NCBI RefSeq assembly: GCF_006151805.1
Contig: NZ_VDDA01000005.1
Span: 372,001-436,000, forward strand
DNA from: Methylobacterium terricola
GTDB taxonomy: Bacteria; Pseudomonadota; Alphaproteobacteria; Rhizobiales; Beijerinckiaceae
Direction of reading: 5' to 3'
DNA: 64,000 nucleotides
In this document: piece by piece, positions 16,907 to 25,900 of the stretch
Layout of the letters: every line of letters starts with the position of its first letter
How positions within the stretch are numbered: position 1 is the stretch's first letter
Notes under the pieces: model-generated
The model's input: the letters and a program-made list of their open reading frames with translations, nothing else
Told to the model about the DNA's origin: nothing
Databases searched by the model: none
Position numbers and translations under genes: made by a program

Positions 16907-19060
16907 TCAGAAGCCGCTTTCGCGGATGAGCACCGCGGTCGCCGCGCGCCACCAGCGGCGGGCGAGGCTGCGCGGCTCGGTCGCGATGGCGACCTCGCCC
17001 CGGATCGTGCGGCGCCAGCGGTCAGGGGGCGTCTCCGCCCGGAGGCGGACGCGGTAGAGCGCCGTCAGCGGCTCATAGCGCCCATCCTTCTGGCGCGTGG
17101 GCAGCGGTCCGCCGAGGGGCTCGGCGAGGACGGCATCCGGCAGCGTGTGCCGGTCGCTCCGCTCGACCTCTTCCACGACGGCGTCGAGCGTCGGAACGTC
17201 CGCCTGGGCGGCATGGAACCGCGCCGCCGCGCCCTCGCGCAGCGCCGCGACGTCGCTCTCCGCGACGTAAGCCTGGAGGATCCACGTCTCAGGGGCGACG
17301 ATCAGGCCGATGCCGTCGCTCTCCGAGAGCCAGCGGCCGGGCGTCAGGTGGTCGGCGAGTTGCCGGATCTCGCCCGCCATTCCGGCCCGGATCACGAGCC
17401 GCGCCTTGAGGTCCTGCTGCAGGGCGAGCTCGCGGCGGCTTGCCGCCAGGGTCTCGGTCAGGGCGCCGAGGCGGTCGGCGCTCGCCTGCTCGGTCGCACT
17501 CAGCGCGATCTCGCGCTGCGTCTCGGCGATCCGGGCCTGCGCGATGGCGATCTGGTCGTCGACCTCCGGCGCCTCAAGGGTGACCAGTGGATCGCCCTCG
17601 GCGACCCGGGCGCCCTCGGCCACGTGCAGCATCGCGATCCGGCCCGGGGCGGCCGGGAAGACGCGTAAGAAAGCCCCGGCGCGCAGGACCGCTGGCGCAT
17701 CGACCCGCCCGTGCCACGGCAGGGCGATCGCGGCGAGCCCGGCCCCCAGAGCCGCGAGGGCGAGGAGACCCGGCCGGGTGAGGCGGGCGCGGCGGCGCAG
17801 GCGCCACCAGGTCCGGAGTTCCCGCATGACGGGGCGCACCACGAACCAGCCGATCTCGACGAGGAACAGGCCGATCCCGACGAGCTTGATGAAGAAGTGA
17901 TAGACGACGAGGGCGATGGTCGTGAACAGGACGAGCCGGTAGAGCCAGACCGCCCAGGCATAGGCGGTCATCCAGGCGCGGACCCGGCCCGGCAGCGGCT
18001 CGGCGGCGGGATCCTCCATTCCGAACAGCGCCCGCCTCAAGCCCTGCACGGCCGCCGCGAAGGCCCGCGGCTGGAGGTTCGGCATGCCGACGGCGTCGGC
18101 CAGCAGGTAGTATCCGTCGAATCGCATGAAGGGGTTCAGGTTCACCGCAAGCGTCGAGGCCCAGCTCACCGTGGCGATCATCAGGGCCGCGTCGCGCACA
18201 GGACCGTCGGGCATGAGGCTCCACAGCAGCAGCGCCGCGACCGCGAGGACGAGTTCCGCCGCGATGCCGGCCGCGTCGATGGCGAGGAGCTGGCGCCGGT
18301 CGGTCAGGCGCCAGGCGTCGGTGGTCTCGGTGTAGAGGCGCGGCCAGAACACCACGAAGGCGACGCCCGCATTCGGCACGCGGATCCCGAGGTGCTTGGC
18401 CACCACCGCGTGGCCGAGCTCGTGCACGCATTTCGCCAGGACGATCGCCGCCATCAGCCAGGACAGGCTCTCGGGCGAGGCCATCGCGGCGACGCGGCCG
18501 GCGAGCACGTCCCATTGCCGCCCGGCGAGGTAGAGGCCGAGGCAGAAGGCGAGGAGCACGATGCCCGCGAAGGTCCGGGTGAACAGGGGCCGCGCCAGCG
18601 GAGCGAGCCGGGTCAGGGCCGCGTCGGGCCGCAGGAGCGGCAGCTTGAAGAACAGGTAGTGGTGCAGCAGCCAGGACCACGGCCCCGCGCGTCGCCGGGC
18701 GCGCTCGGCCGCGTAGAGCCGCCAGGCGCCGGGTGCCGCGGCCGAGACCAGGTGGTTTCCGTGCAGCGCGCGGGCCAGGGCCTCGACGTCGCCGGCCTCG
18801 ACGTCGAGGCGCGTCTCCGCCCGCACCCGGTCGGCCAGCTCCTCGGCGGTGACGGCGTCCCAGCGGGCCAGGATCTCGAATTCGACCCAGCCGAGCCGGA
18901 AGTAGGTGTTGCGGACGGGATCGTGCAGCGTCCAGGTCGGCGCGCCGCTGCGCGCGCGCGGGCCCTCGACGACGTCGAGCTCCTGGCGCAGGCCGGGCAG
19001 GCGCGCCGGCGGGGCGCCCCCCGGCAGGCCCGCCCCGAGGTGAAGCGGGAGGGCGGTCAC
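16907..19060 (-). CDS. M50 (site-2) protease-like membrane protein fused to a HlyD-type adaptor
   Basis: 717-residue polytopic protein. Residues about 30-115 resemble a PqqD-like winged domain (NTYFRLGWVEFEILARWD). A membrane domain follows with the complete site-2 protease centre: HELGH at 213-217 and NPFMRFDGYYLLAD at 309-322 supplying the third metal ligand (Asp315). After the last helices, from about residue 450, a periplasmic HlyD/lipoyl-type adaptor begins with APGRIAMLHVAEGARVAEGD and a coiled-coil hairpin, then a beta-barrel segment. It uses a GTG start that overlaps the upstream GAF-HlyD stop (GTGA). Such fusions are known in genomes as 'peptidase M50/HlyD' proteins near giant repeat proteins. 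Here it is the only candidate inner-membrane component of the export set. Proteolysis versus transport as its main role cannot be decided from sequence. Confidence 0.88.
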   Translation of the reverse strand: MTALPLHLGAGLPGGAPPARLPGLRQELDVVEGPRARSGAPTWTLHDPVRNTYFRLGWVEFEILARWDAVTAEELADRVRAETRLDVEAGDVEALARALHGNHLVSAAAPGAWRLYAAERARRRAGPWSWLLHHYLFFKLPLLRPDAALTRLAPLARPLFTRTFAGIVLLAFCLGLYLAGRQWDVLAGRVAAMASPESLSWLMAAIVLAKCVHELGHAVVAKHLGIRVPNAGVAFVVFWPRLYTETTDAWRLTDRRQLLAIDAAGIAAELVLAVAALLLWSLMPDGPVRDAALMIATVSWASTLAVNLNPFMRFDGYYLLADAVGMPNLQPRAFAAAVQGLRRALFGMEDPAAEPLPGRVRAWMTAYAWAVWLYRLVLFTTIALVVYHFFIKLVGIGLFLVEIGWFVVRPVMRELRTWWRLRRRARLTRPGLLALAALGAGLAAIALPWHGRVDAPAVLRAGAFLRVFPAAPGRIAMLHVAEGARVAEGDPLVTLEAPEVDDQIAIAQARIAETQREIALSATEQASADRLGALTETLAASRRELALQQDLKARLVIRAGMAGEIRQLADHLTPGRWLSESDGIGLIVAPETWILQAYVAESDVAALREGAAARFHAAQADVPTLDAVVEEVERSDRHTLPDAVLAEPLGGPLPTRQKDGRYEPLTALYRVRLRAETPPDRWRRTIRGEVAIATEPRSLARRWWRAATAVLIRESGF

Positions 19061-20439
19061 AGGCCGAGGATCCGGCGCATCGCGGCGAGCGGCCGCCGGA
19101 ACACGAAGTAGAACAGCGAGACCCGCTCCCCGTAGAGCTTGGCCGTGCCCTTGAGCCCGAGGCGCGGCGGGTCCTGCGCGTCCGCGAGGTCGGCGCGGGC
19201 CCGATAGGACAGCACGTTGAGCGGCGACATCTCGGCGTCGTAGCCCGCCTGGACGAGGCGGGCCTCGACCGGCCGCAGCGGATCGACGTTCATGAACAGG
19301 CGGACCGGCGCCCCGGGCTCCAGGTCGACGGCGTCGTCGACCGGGATCCAGATCTGCAGGCGCGCCCTAGCCGGCGAGGCGACGGTCATCACCTTCTCGC
19401 CGACCTTGACCGGGCGGCCGCGCCACTCCTCCGGGTCGCCCATGATGGCGATGCCGTCGCGGGGCGCCCTGACCTCGGCGCGCCCCAGAAGCTCGCGGTA
19501 ATAGTCGGTCTCGGCCTGCCGCAGGTCGACGCGCCGCTCCAGCACCGCCGCCTCGGTGCGGCTCTTGTCGGCCCCGAAGGCCTTCTGGCGGGCGCCGAGC
19601 AGCTCCGCCCGGGCGACCTCGAGCTGGCGGAGCGCGACCTCGTGCTTGCCGCGCAGCTCGGTATCGTCGAGGCGGAACAGCAGGTCGCCGGCGCGGATCT
19701 CGGCGCTCGGGGCCACCAGGATGCCGGCGACCACGCCGGTCGCCGGTGCGGCGACGACCGCGGCGTCCCGCGGCACGATCTCGGCCGGCGCCAGCACCGA
19801 CTGGCGCACCGGCAGGAGCGAGAGGAGGCCGAGGGCGACGGTCGCCGCGAGGGTCGCCCGCAGGGTCGCGAGGTCGCGCCAGGACCGACCGGCCCGGCGG
19901 AAGACCGAGGCGGCGTGGGCGAGCGCCCCGGCGAGGTGCTCGGCCGCCGCGCGCTCCGTCTCCCCGAAGGACGCCTGCCGGAACAGGATCAGGCCGCCAA
20001 GGAGGCGGCCGTCCCGCCGCAGCGGCAGGATCAGCGCCTGATGCGGCAGGCCCGGCGGCCAGGCTTCCTCCGGCACGCTCAGCACCCCGTCGGGCCTTGG
20101 CCCCTGCCCCATCGGGACCGCGACCAGAGACGTCGCGTCGGTCTGCGACCGGTTCCTTGCCGGCACCTGTCCGGCGAGCCGCGCCAGCGCCCGCGCGAAG
20201 GGCGAGGCCTCGTCGATCTCCGCGACGGCCGAGACCGCCGCGAGGACCGGGCGGCGGCCGGCATAGAACAGGGCGGCGGTGTCGTAGGCCACCACGCGCT
20301 GGGTCTCGTTGACGGCCGCGAAGGCGAGGTCCTGCGCATTCCGCGCCGCCCGGAACGTCGCCTCGAGCTGGAGGGCGGCGGCGAGCCGCTGGGCGCGCCG
20401 GTCGCTCGTGAAGCTGTGGGGCGGCGGATGGCTGGTCAT
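19057..20439 (-). CDS. GAF domain-TM-HlyD adaptor protein
   Basis: 460-residue protein with an unusual build. Residues about 25-185 form a cytoplasmic GAF-like sensor domain (TFRAARNAQDLAFAAVNETQ, then ILPLRRDGRLLGGLILFRQ). One membrane span lies at about 193-211 (LRATLAATVALGLLSLLPV). From about 215 there is a HlyD-type adaptor: VLAPAEIVPRDAAVVAAPAT, a lipoyl-like part, a coiled-coil region with KSRTEAAVLERRVDLRQAE, and a beta-barrel with IWIPVDDAVDLEPGAPVRLF. The ATG at 20439 overlaps the stop of the preceding HlyD-like gene (ATGA); the longer open frame upstream is read-through. The topology suggests that a cytoplasmic ligand or redox signal could gate a periplasmic export channel. What the GAF domain binds is unknown. 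Confidence 0.85.
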   Translation of the reverse strand: MTSHPPPHSFTSDRRAQRLAAALQLEATFRAARNAQDLAFAAVNETQRVVAYDTAALFYAGRRPVLAAVSAVAEIDEASPFARALARLAGQVPARNRSQTDATSLVAVPMGQGPRPDGVLSVPEEAWPPGLPHQALILPLRRDGRLLGGLILFRQASFGETERAAAEHLAGALAHAASVFRRAGRSWRDLATLRATLAATVALGLLSLLPVRQSVLAPAEIVPRDAAVVAAPATGVVAGILVAPSAEIRAGDLLFRLDDTELRGKHEVALRQLEVARAELLGARQKAFGADKSRTEAAVLERRVDLRQAETDYYRELLGRAEVRAPRDGIAIMGDPEEWRGRPVKVGEKVMTVASPARARLQIWIPVDDAVDLEPGAPVRLFMNVDPLRPVEARLVQAGYDAEMSPLNVLSYRARADLADAQDPPRLGLKGTAKLYGERVSLFYFVFRRPLAAMRRILGL

Positions 20440-21188
20440 TGCGAGGCCGGCATGGTCGGAAAGGCGGCGGTGCCGCTCATCCCCGGCAGCAGGTCGCGGG
20501 CGTCCTCGATCCGCCCGAGCACCTCGATCGACTGGCTCGCCGGATCGACGCGGCCGGAGAGAGCCGCGACCGAGGCCCGGTAGCTGCGCCCGGTCTCGTC
20601 GACCCGGACCGTGAAGGCGTCGCCGACCTTGAGCCAGCGCAGCCAGGGCGACGGGACGATGGCGGTGAGGCGCAACGGACCGTCGCTGACGATCGACAGG
20701 ATCGGCCGGTCGGCGGCCACCACCTCGTGGGCGTTGGCGTGCCGCTTGGCGACCCGCCCGGCGAAGGGCGCGCGCAGGACGCAGTGGCTCGCGGCGGTGC
20801 GGGCCTCGGCCAGCTCCCCCTCGGCCTTCTGGGCTTCCGCCCCGGCGAGCTCGACATCGAGGCCGCCGATCGCGCCGAGCTTGACGAGGCGCTGCTTCGA
20901 GGCGAGGCGGGCGAGCGCGCCCTTGTGGACCCCCATCGCCGCGCCGACCCGGGCCTCGCGCAGCGCGCAGTCGAACCGGGCCAGGATCTGGCCGGCCTCG
21001 AAGCGGTCGCCGAGATCGACCGCGATCCGCTCGAGGAGCAGCGGCCCGTCCGAGGTGAGCGTGGCCTCGCGGTCCGCCGCCAGCAGGGCCCGCACCTCCT
21101 GGGCACGGGCCGCCTGGACGGGGGTGCCGACGGCGCCGAGGAGCGCGAGCAGGAGCCACGGGGCGCGGGACAGGGCGCGGCGGCTCAT
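20436..21188 (-). CDS. Periplasmic HlyD/MFP-type adaptor, short
   Basis: 250-residue periplasmic adaptor with signal peptide (MSRRALSRAPWLLLALLGAV, cleavage near VQAARAQ). The order is lipoyl half, short coiled-coil hairpin (LARLASKQRLVKLGAIGGLD), second lipoyl half (CVLRAPFAGRVAKRHANAHE) and beta-barrel (LRLTAIVPSPWLRWLKVGDA). It would bridge an inner-membrane component to the TolC-like channel. The ATG overlaps the TolC-like stop (ATGA), which fixes the start. It lacks a membrane span other than the signal peptide, so the other two adaptors of the operon may provide the membrane anchor. Confidence 0.87.
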   Translation of the reverse strand: MSRRALSRAPWLLLALLGAVGTPVQAARAQEVRALLAADREATLTSDGPLLLERIAVDLGDRFEAGQILARFDCALREARVGAAMGVHKGALARLASKQRLVKLGAIGGLDVELAGAEAQKAEGELAEARTAASHCVLRAPFAGRVAKRHANAHEVVAADRPILSIVSDGPLRLTAIVPSPWLRWLKVGDAFTVRVDETGRSYRASVAALSGRVDPASQSIEVLGRIEDARDLLPGMSGTAAFPTMPASQ

Positions 21189-22924
21189 TCGACCCTCGCG
21201 GCGTTGGCGCTGGCCTCGCGGCGGACATCGTCCCCCGCGGAGGGGACGGACGCGGCGCTGGCCTGCGGTGCGGTCTCGGACCCCGGCTCCGGCATGGTTT
21301 CGAGACGCGCCTCCGGCACGGGGCCGGCGCCCTTCGACGTTATGGAGCCCGTGGTGGCGACGCGGCGCGCCTCGCGCGCCTCCGTGATGTGCCGGGCGAG
21401 CGCGGCGGAGAGGCCGCGCTCGACGAACTCGCGCAGCGAGGCGGTCAGGGCCGGCAGGTCGCTGTCCTGGGCGCCCGGGAACACGTCGACCCCGAGGGAG
21501 GTCAGGACCGTGGCGTAGGCCTCCTGCAGCTCGGCGAAGGTGTAGTAGTAGTCGAGGGCCGCAAGCGCGTGGCCGGCCCGCGCCTCGATCAGGGAGGCCT
21601 CGCCGGCGGTCGTCGCCTCCTTGTTGGCGCGCACGTTCGTCAGCGCGTGGGTCTCGTTCTGGAGGATGCGCCGGGCGAGCTCGAAGTCGCGCAGCTTGGT
21701 GCCGTAGGCGCGCATCGCGAGGTGGACCTGCGTGACGACGGACAGCGTCATCGCCCGGCGCTGCGCCTCGATCAGCACCTGCTTGGTCTCGTTCTGCTGC
21801 AGGCGGGCCGGCAGGCTGATGAACTGGGTCAGCTGCAGCGACAGCCGCGCCCCGAGGTCGAACCAGTTGTTGTTGTAGAGGTAGCGGTTCGAATCGTAGG
21901 CGTGGCCCGAATCGATGCGCAGGCCCGGCAGGGTCGACAGGATCTCGATCTGGCGCTCGAGCCGGGCGATGCGCAGCTTGTAGTCGTGCTCGTAGAGCTC
22001 GGGCCGGGTCATCAGTGCGACGGTGCGCAGGGCCGCGAGGTCGCCCGGCAGCTGGGGCGGCCGCAGGCTCTCGCGGCCGCTCAGGTGCAGCGGCTGGGCC
22101 GGATCGACGCTGATCAGCGCCGCGAGCTCGGCGCGCGAGAGCGCCATCAGCTCCTGGCGCCGCTCGATCTCGCGCAGGGTGCGCAGCATCCGGCGCTCGA
22201 AGTCGAGGGCCGCCTCCGGCGTGAGATCGCCCCGCGCCTGGGCCTGGCGGGCGTTGCGGATCGCCGCGTTGGCCGCGTCGGCGATCGCCGGGAGCTGGGC
22301 GCCGATGCGCTCGGCCGCATAGGCGCGCCAGTAGGCCCGGCGGGTGTCGGCGAGGATCCGGGAGGTGGTCTTGCGCTCGACCTCCCGGGCGAGCCAGACG
22401 GCGTTGCCGTCCTGCTGCATCTTCACGTAGCTGACGCCGAAATCGAGCGTGCTCCACAGGACGCGCCCGTCGGCGACGCCGCGGTTGCGCTCGAGCGAGG
22501 TCGAGGGCTCGAGGGACTGGCGGCCGGTGAGCAGCGACTGGCTCGACGACCCGGCCTGGTTGCTGCGGCCGAGATAGCCGCCGCCGATGCTCGCATCGGG
22601 CAGGAGCTTGTATTTCGCGAGGTCGAACTCGCCCGAGGCGTAGAACTGCTCGACGAGGCGGATGCGCCGGTCGAGGTTGTATTTCAACGCCCGCGCCATC
22701 GCGTTGTAGAGATCGATCCGCCCCTCGACCGGGGCCTGGCTGGCGGTGATCGCGTCGAGGTCCCGGATCGCGACGTCGAGGCGCTCGCCCTCGGTCACCG
22801 GCTCCGGCATCACGCAGGCGCCGAGCGCGGTGAGGACGAGGGCCGTCGCGGCCGCGCGGACCGGCCTCGTCGGCCAGGCGCGTCCGCGACGGACAGGATT
22901 CCATCGGAGTGGGCGGCGGATCAT
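21185..22924 (-). CDS. TolC-family outer-membrane efflux lipoprotein
   Basis: 579-residue outer-membrane channel protein. The N-terminus has a long basic start, a hydrophobic core and the lipobox LGAC at about residues 34-37, so it is probably lipid-anchored. Two TolC-type repeats of long helices and short strands follow, including AIRNARQAQARGDLTPEAAL, RTVALMTRPELYEHDYKLRI and a second-repeat helix around RAMTLSVVTQVHLAMRAYGT. The C-terminal 80 residues are a low-complexity Glu/Ala/Pro tail. The gene begins 43 bases after the giant protein gene and is overlapped by the adaptor gene, so all are one transcription unit. Role: exit channel for the giant protein or for a linked substrate. Confidence 0.9.
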   Translation of the reverse strand: MIRRPLRWNPVRRGRAWPTRPVRAAATALVLTALGACVMPEPVTEGERLDVAIRDLDAITASQAPVEGRIDLYNAMARALKYNLDRRIRLVEQFYASGEFDLAKYKLLPDASIGGGYLGRSNQAGSSSQSLLTGRQSLEPSTSLERNRGVADGRVLWSTLDFGVSYVKMQQDGNAVWLAREVERKTTSRILADTRRAYWRAYAAERIGAQLPAIADAANAAIRNARQAQARGDLTPEAALDFERRMLRTLREIERRQELMALSRAELAALISVDPAQPLHLSGRESLRPPQLPGDLAALRTVALMTRPELYEHDYKLRIARLERQIEILSTLPGLRIDSGHAYDSNRYLYNNNWFDLGARLSLQLTQFISLPARLQQNETKQVLIEAQRRAMTLSVVTQVHLAMRAYGTKLRDFELARRILQNETHALTNVRANKEATTAGEASLIEARAGHALAALDYYYTFAELQEAYATVLTSLGVDVFPGAQDSDLPALTASLREFVERGLSAALARHITEAREARRVATTGSITSKGAGPVPEARLETMPEPGSETAPQASAASVPSAGDDVRREASANAARVE

Positions 22925-22967
22925 GCGGGAGGAGCCTCGGGGATCGGGTTCGGGGAGGTGGCGGAGA

Positions 22968-25900
22968 TCAGCGGCGTCCGGCCGCCTCGGAGGGTGACGG
23001 CGGCGGCTCGGCGAAGGCGGCGTGAAGCCGCTCCTGGCCGTGTTCGAACCGGTTCGCGAAGCCGCGCAACTTGTGGGCGAGGCCCGGCCCCGGCGCCTCG
23101 GCCGGGCCCGGCCCGGACGGCGCCGGGTCGTCGCGGAACATCCAGTCGGAGGGCGCCGCCTCGCCCTTGCGGATCAGGATCGGCTCCGAATCGGGCGTCG
23201 ACGGCGGCCCGGAGGGCGCCGGCCGGGCGGGCGCCGGAGCGACCGGCTCGGGCAGGCGCTGCAGGTGGTGGACCGAGGGCAAGTCACGGACCGACGGCCA
23301 ATCGACGACCGGGAGCGGTCCGGCCTCCAGGCGCCAGGCCCGGAGCGGGTCCACCATCTCCGGGGTGATCCGCAGGGTCGTGCAGAAGGGCCGGCCCTCG
23401 TGCAGGACGTCGCGCACTCCGGGCGGCGCATGGCGCGGCAGGGCATCCGCCAAGCGGAAGCCGGTGCCGTAATGGACCCGGGCGTGCTCGACGACGTAGG
23501 GCAGGATCCGCAACGTCCCGATCTCGGGGCACGGCCCGGCCGCGAGCAGGGGCACGTCCTCGACGATCCAGCCGGCGCCGAACAGCAGCCGCTCGCGGCT
23601 CGCCTCGCCGCGGTCGCGGGTGATGTTGTCGCCGACTCGGTCGCCGACTTGGACCGGGGCGATGGTGCCGCGCACCGCCGCGGTCGCGCTGCCCCCCTGC
23701 CCGTCCGACACGGTGTAGGTGAACGCCGTCGCGCCGGCGAAGCCCGGATTCGGCACGAAGAGCAGCGTGCTGTCGGCGTTGAGCGTCACCTGTCCGCCGA
23801 CGACCGCGACGCTGCCCCCGGGGGCGAGGGGCCGGCCGTCGATCGCCGTGACGGTGAGCGGGCCGCCATCGGGGTCGCGGTCATTGGCCAGCACCGGGAT
23901 CACCGAGGGCGCGCCGATGCTCACGAAAGCGTCGTCGGCCGCGACCGGGGCGTCTGCGACGGGGGTGATCGTGCCGAGCACCGTGCCGGTCGCAGTGCCG
24001 CCGCGTCCGTCGCTCACCGTGTAGGCGAAGCGGACGGCGCCGGTGACGTCCGGATCCGGGACGAAGACCAGCGTGCCGTCGGCGGCGAGGCGCACGAGGC
24101 CGCCGGCGACGGCGACCGCCTCCCCGGGCGCGATCGGCTGCCCGTCGATCGCCGTGAGGCTGAGCGCGTCGCCCTCGACATCGCGGTCGTTGGCCAGCAC
24201 CGCGATCGTCACAGCACCGTCCTCGGCGACGACGAAGGCGTCGGTGCCAGGCACCGGGGAGTCGTTGACCGGCGCGACGCTGCCCCCGACCGCGACCGTG
24301 GCGTTGCCGCCCCTTCCGTCCGACACCGTGTAGCCGAAGGCGACCGATCCGGCGAAGTCGGCGGCCGGCGCGAAGGTGAGGGTACCGTCGGCCTCGAGCG
24401 TCACCGTGCCGCCTGCCACCGCGACCGAGCCGCCCGCGGCGATCGGCTGACCGTCGATCGCGGCGACCGTCAGCGGATCGCCGTCGGGATCGGCGTCGTT
24501 GGCGAGCACCGGCACGCGGACCGGCGTGTCCTCGATCGCCAGGAAGCCGTCGGCAGCCGGCGCCGGCGCGTCGTTCTCGGGTGAGACGCTCCCGCCGACG
24601 GTCGCGGTGGCGCTGCCTCCCTGCCCGTCCGAGACGGTATAGGTGAAGGAGACCGGTCCATCGAAGTCGGCGGCCGGCGCGAAGGTGAGCGTGCCGTCCG
24701 GGTTCAGCGTCACGCGACCACCCGCGACCGCGACCGTGCCGCCGGGAGCCACGGCCTGCCCGTCGATCGCCGTGACCGCCAGCGGATCGCCGTCCGCGTC
24801 GCGGTCGTTGGCGAGCACCGCCAGGGTCGCGGACGTGTCCTCGATCGCCGCGAGCGTGTCGGCGCCCGGCACCGGCGCATCGTTCACCGGCGTGACGAGA
24901 CCGCTCACGGTCGCGGTCTCGCTGCCGCCCCGCCCGTCCGAGACGGTGTAGGCGAACGAGACCGGGCCGTTGACATCGGCGGCCGGCGCGAAGGTGAGCG
25001 TGCCGTCGGCGTTGAGCGTGACCGTCCCGCCCGCCACCGCGACCGCGGCACCCGCCGCGATCGGCTGACCGTCGATGGCGATGACCGCCAGCGGGTCCCC
25101 GTCGACATCGGCGTCGTTCGGCAGCACCGCGATGAGGATTGGGGTGTCCTCGGCCGTCGCGAAGCGGTCGGCGGTGGGGATCGGCGCGTCGTTGACCGGC
25201 GCGACCGTGCCGGTGACCGTGGCCGTGGCGCTGCCGCCCCGGCCGTCCGATACCGTATAGGTGAAGGCGACCGCGCCGTTGGCGTTCGGGGCCGGCGCGA
25301 AGGTCAGCGTGCCATCCGGGTTGAGGGTCACCGTGCCGTTCACCACCGCGACCGTGAGGCCTGGCGCGATGCCGACGCCGTCGATCGCCGTGATCGTCAG
25401 CGGGTCGCCGTCCGCGTCGCCGTCGTCGGCGAGCACGGTGATCCGCACGGGGGTCTCCTCGGTCGTCTCGAACCGGTCGGCCCCGGGGGTGGGCGCATCG
25501 TTCACCGGCGTGATGGTGCCGACGATCGTCGCCGTGGCAAAGCCGCCCCGCCCGTCGGAGACGGTGGCGCTGAAGCCGACCGGTCCGGTGACGTCCGCCG
25601 CCGGGACGAAGGTCAGGGTGCCGTCCGGATTCAGCGTCACCGTGCCGCCCGGGACCGCGACCGAGGCACCCGCGGCGATCGCCTGCCCGTCGATCGCCGT
25701 GACCGTCAGCGGGTCGCCGTCGGCGTCGCTGTCATTGGCGCGCAGGTCGAAGGTGACGGCGCCGTCCTCGGGCACGGAGAACGCGTCGTCGCCGAGCACC
25801 GGTGCGTCGTTCCGCGGCGTGATGGTGCCGGCCACGGCCGCCGTGACGCTGCCGCCCTGCCCGTCCGACACCGTGTAGGTGAAGGAGGCGGTGCCGTTGG

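Noticed and set aside
20440..21228. A longer start for the GAF-HlyD protein.
   Set aside because: The extra region is a frame-shifted shadow of the short HlyD gene, and the ATG at 20439 overlaps that gene's stop.
21189..22904. An 822-codon frame that would give the short HlyD adaptor a long N-terminal extension.
   Set aside because: The extension is antiphase read-through of the TolC gene; a clean signal peptide begins at 21188.
22968..23648. Possible RTX/T1SS C-terminal signal in the giant protein.
   Set aside because: No GGxGxDxxx nonapeptides and no typical aspartate-rich end were found; the tail is Pro-rich and contains cysteines.
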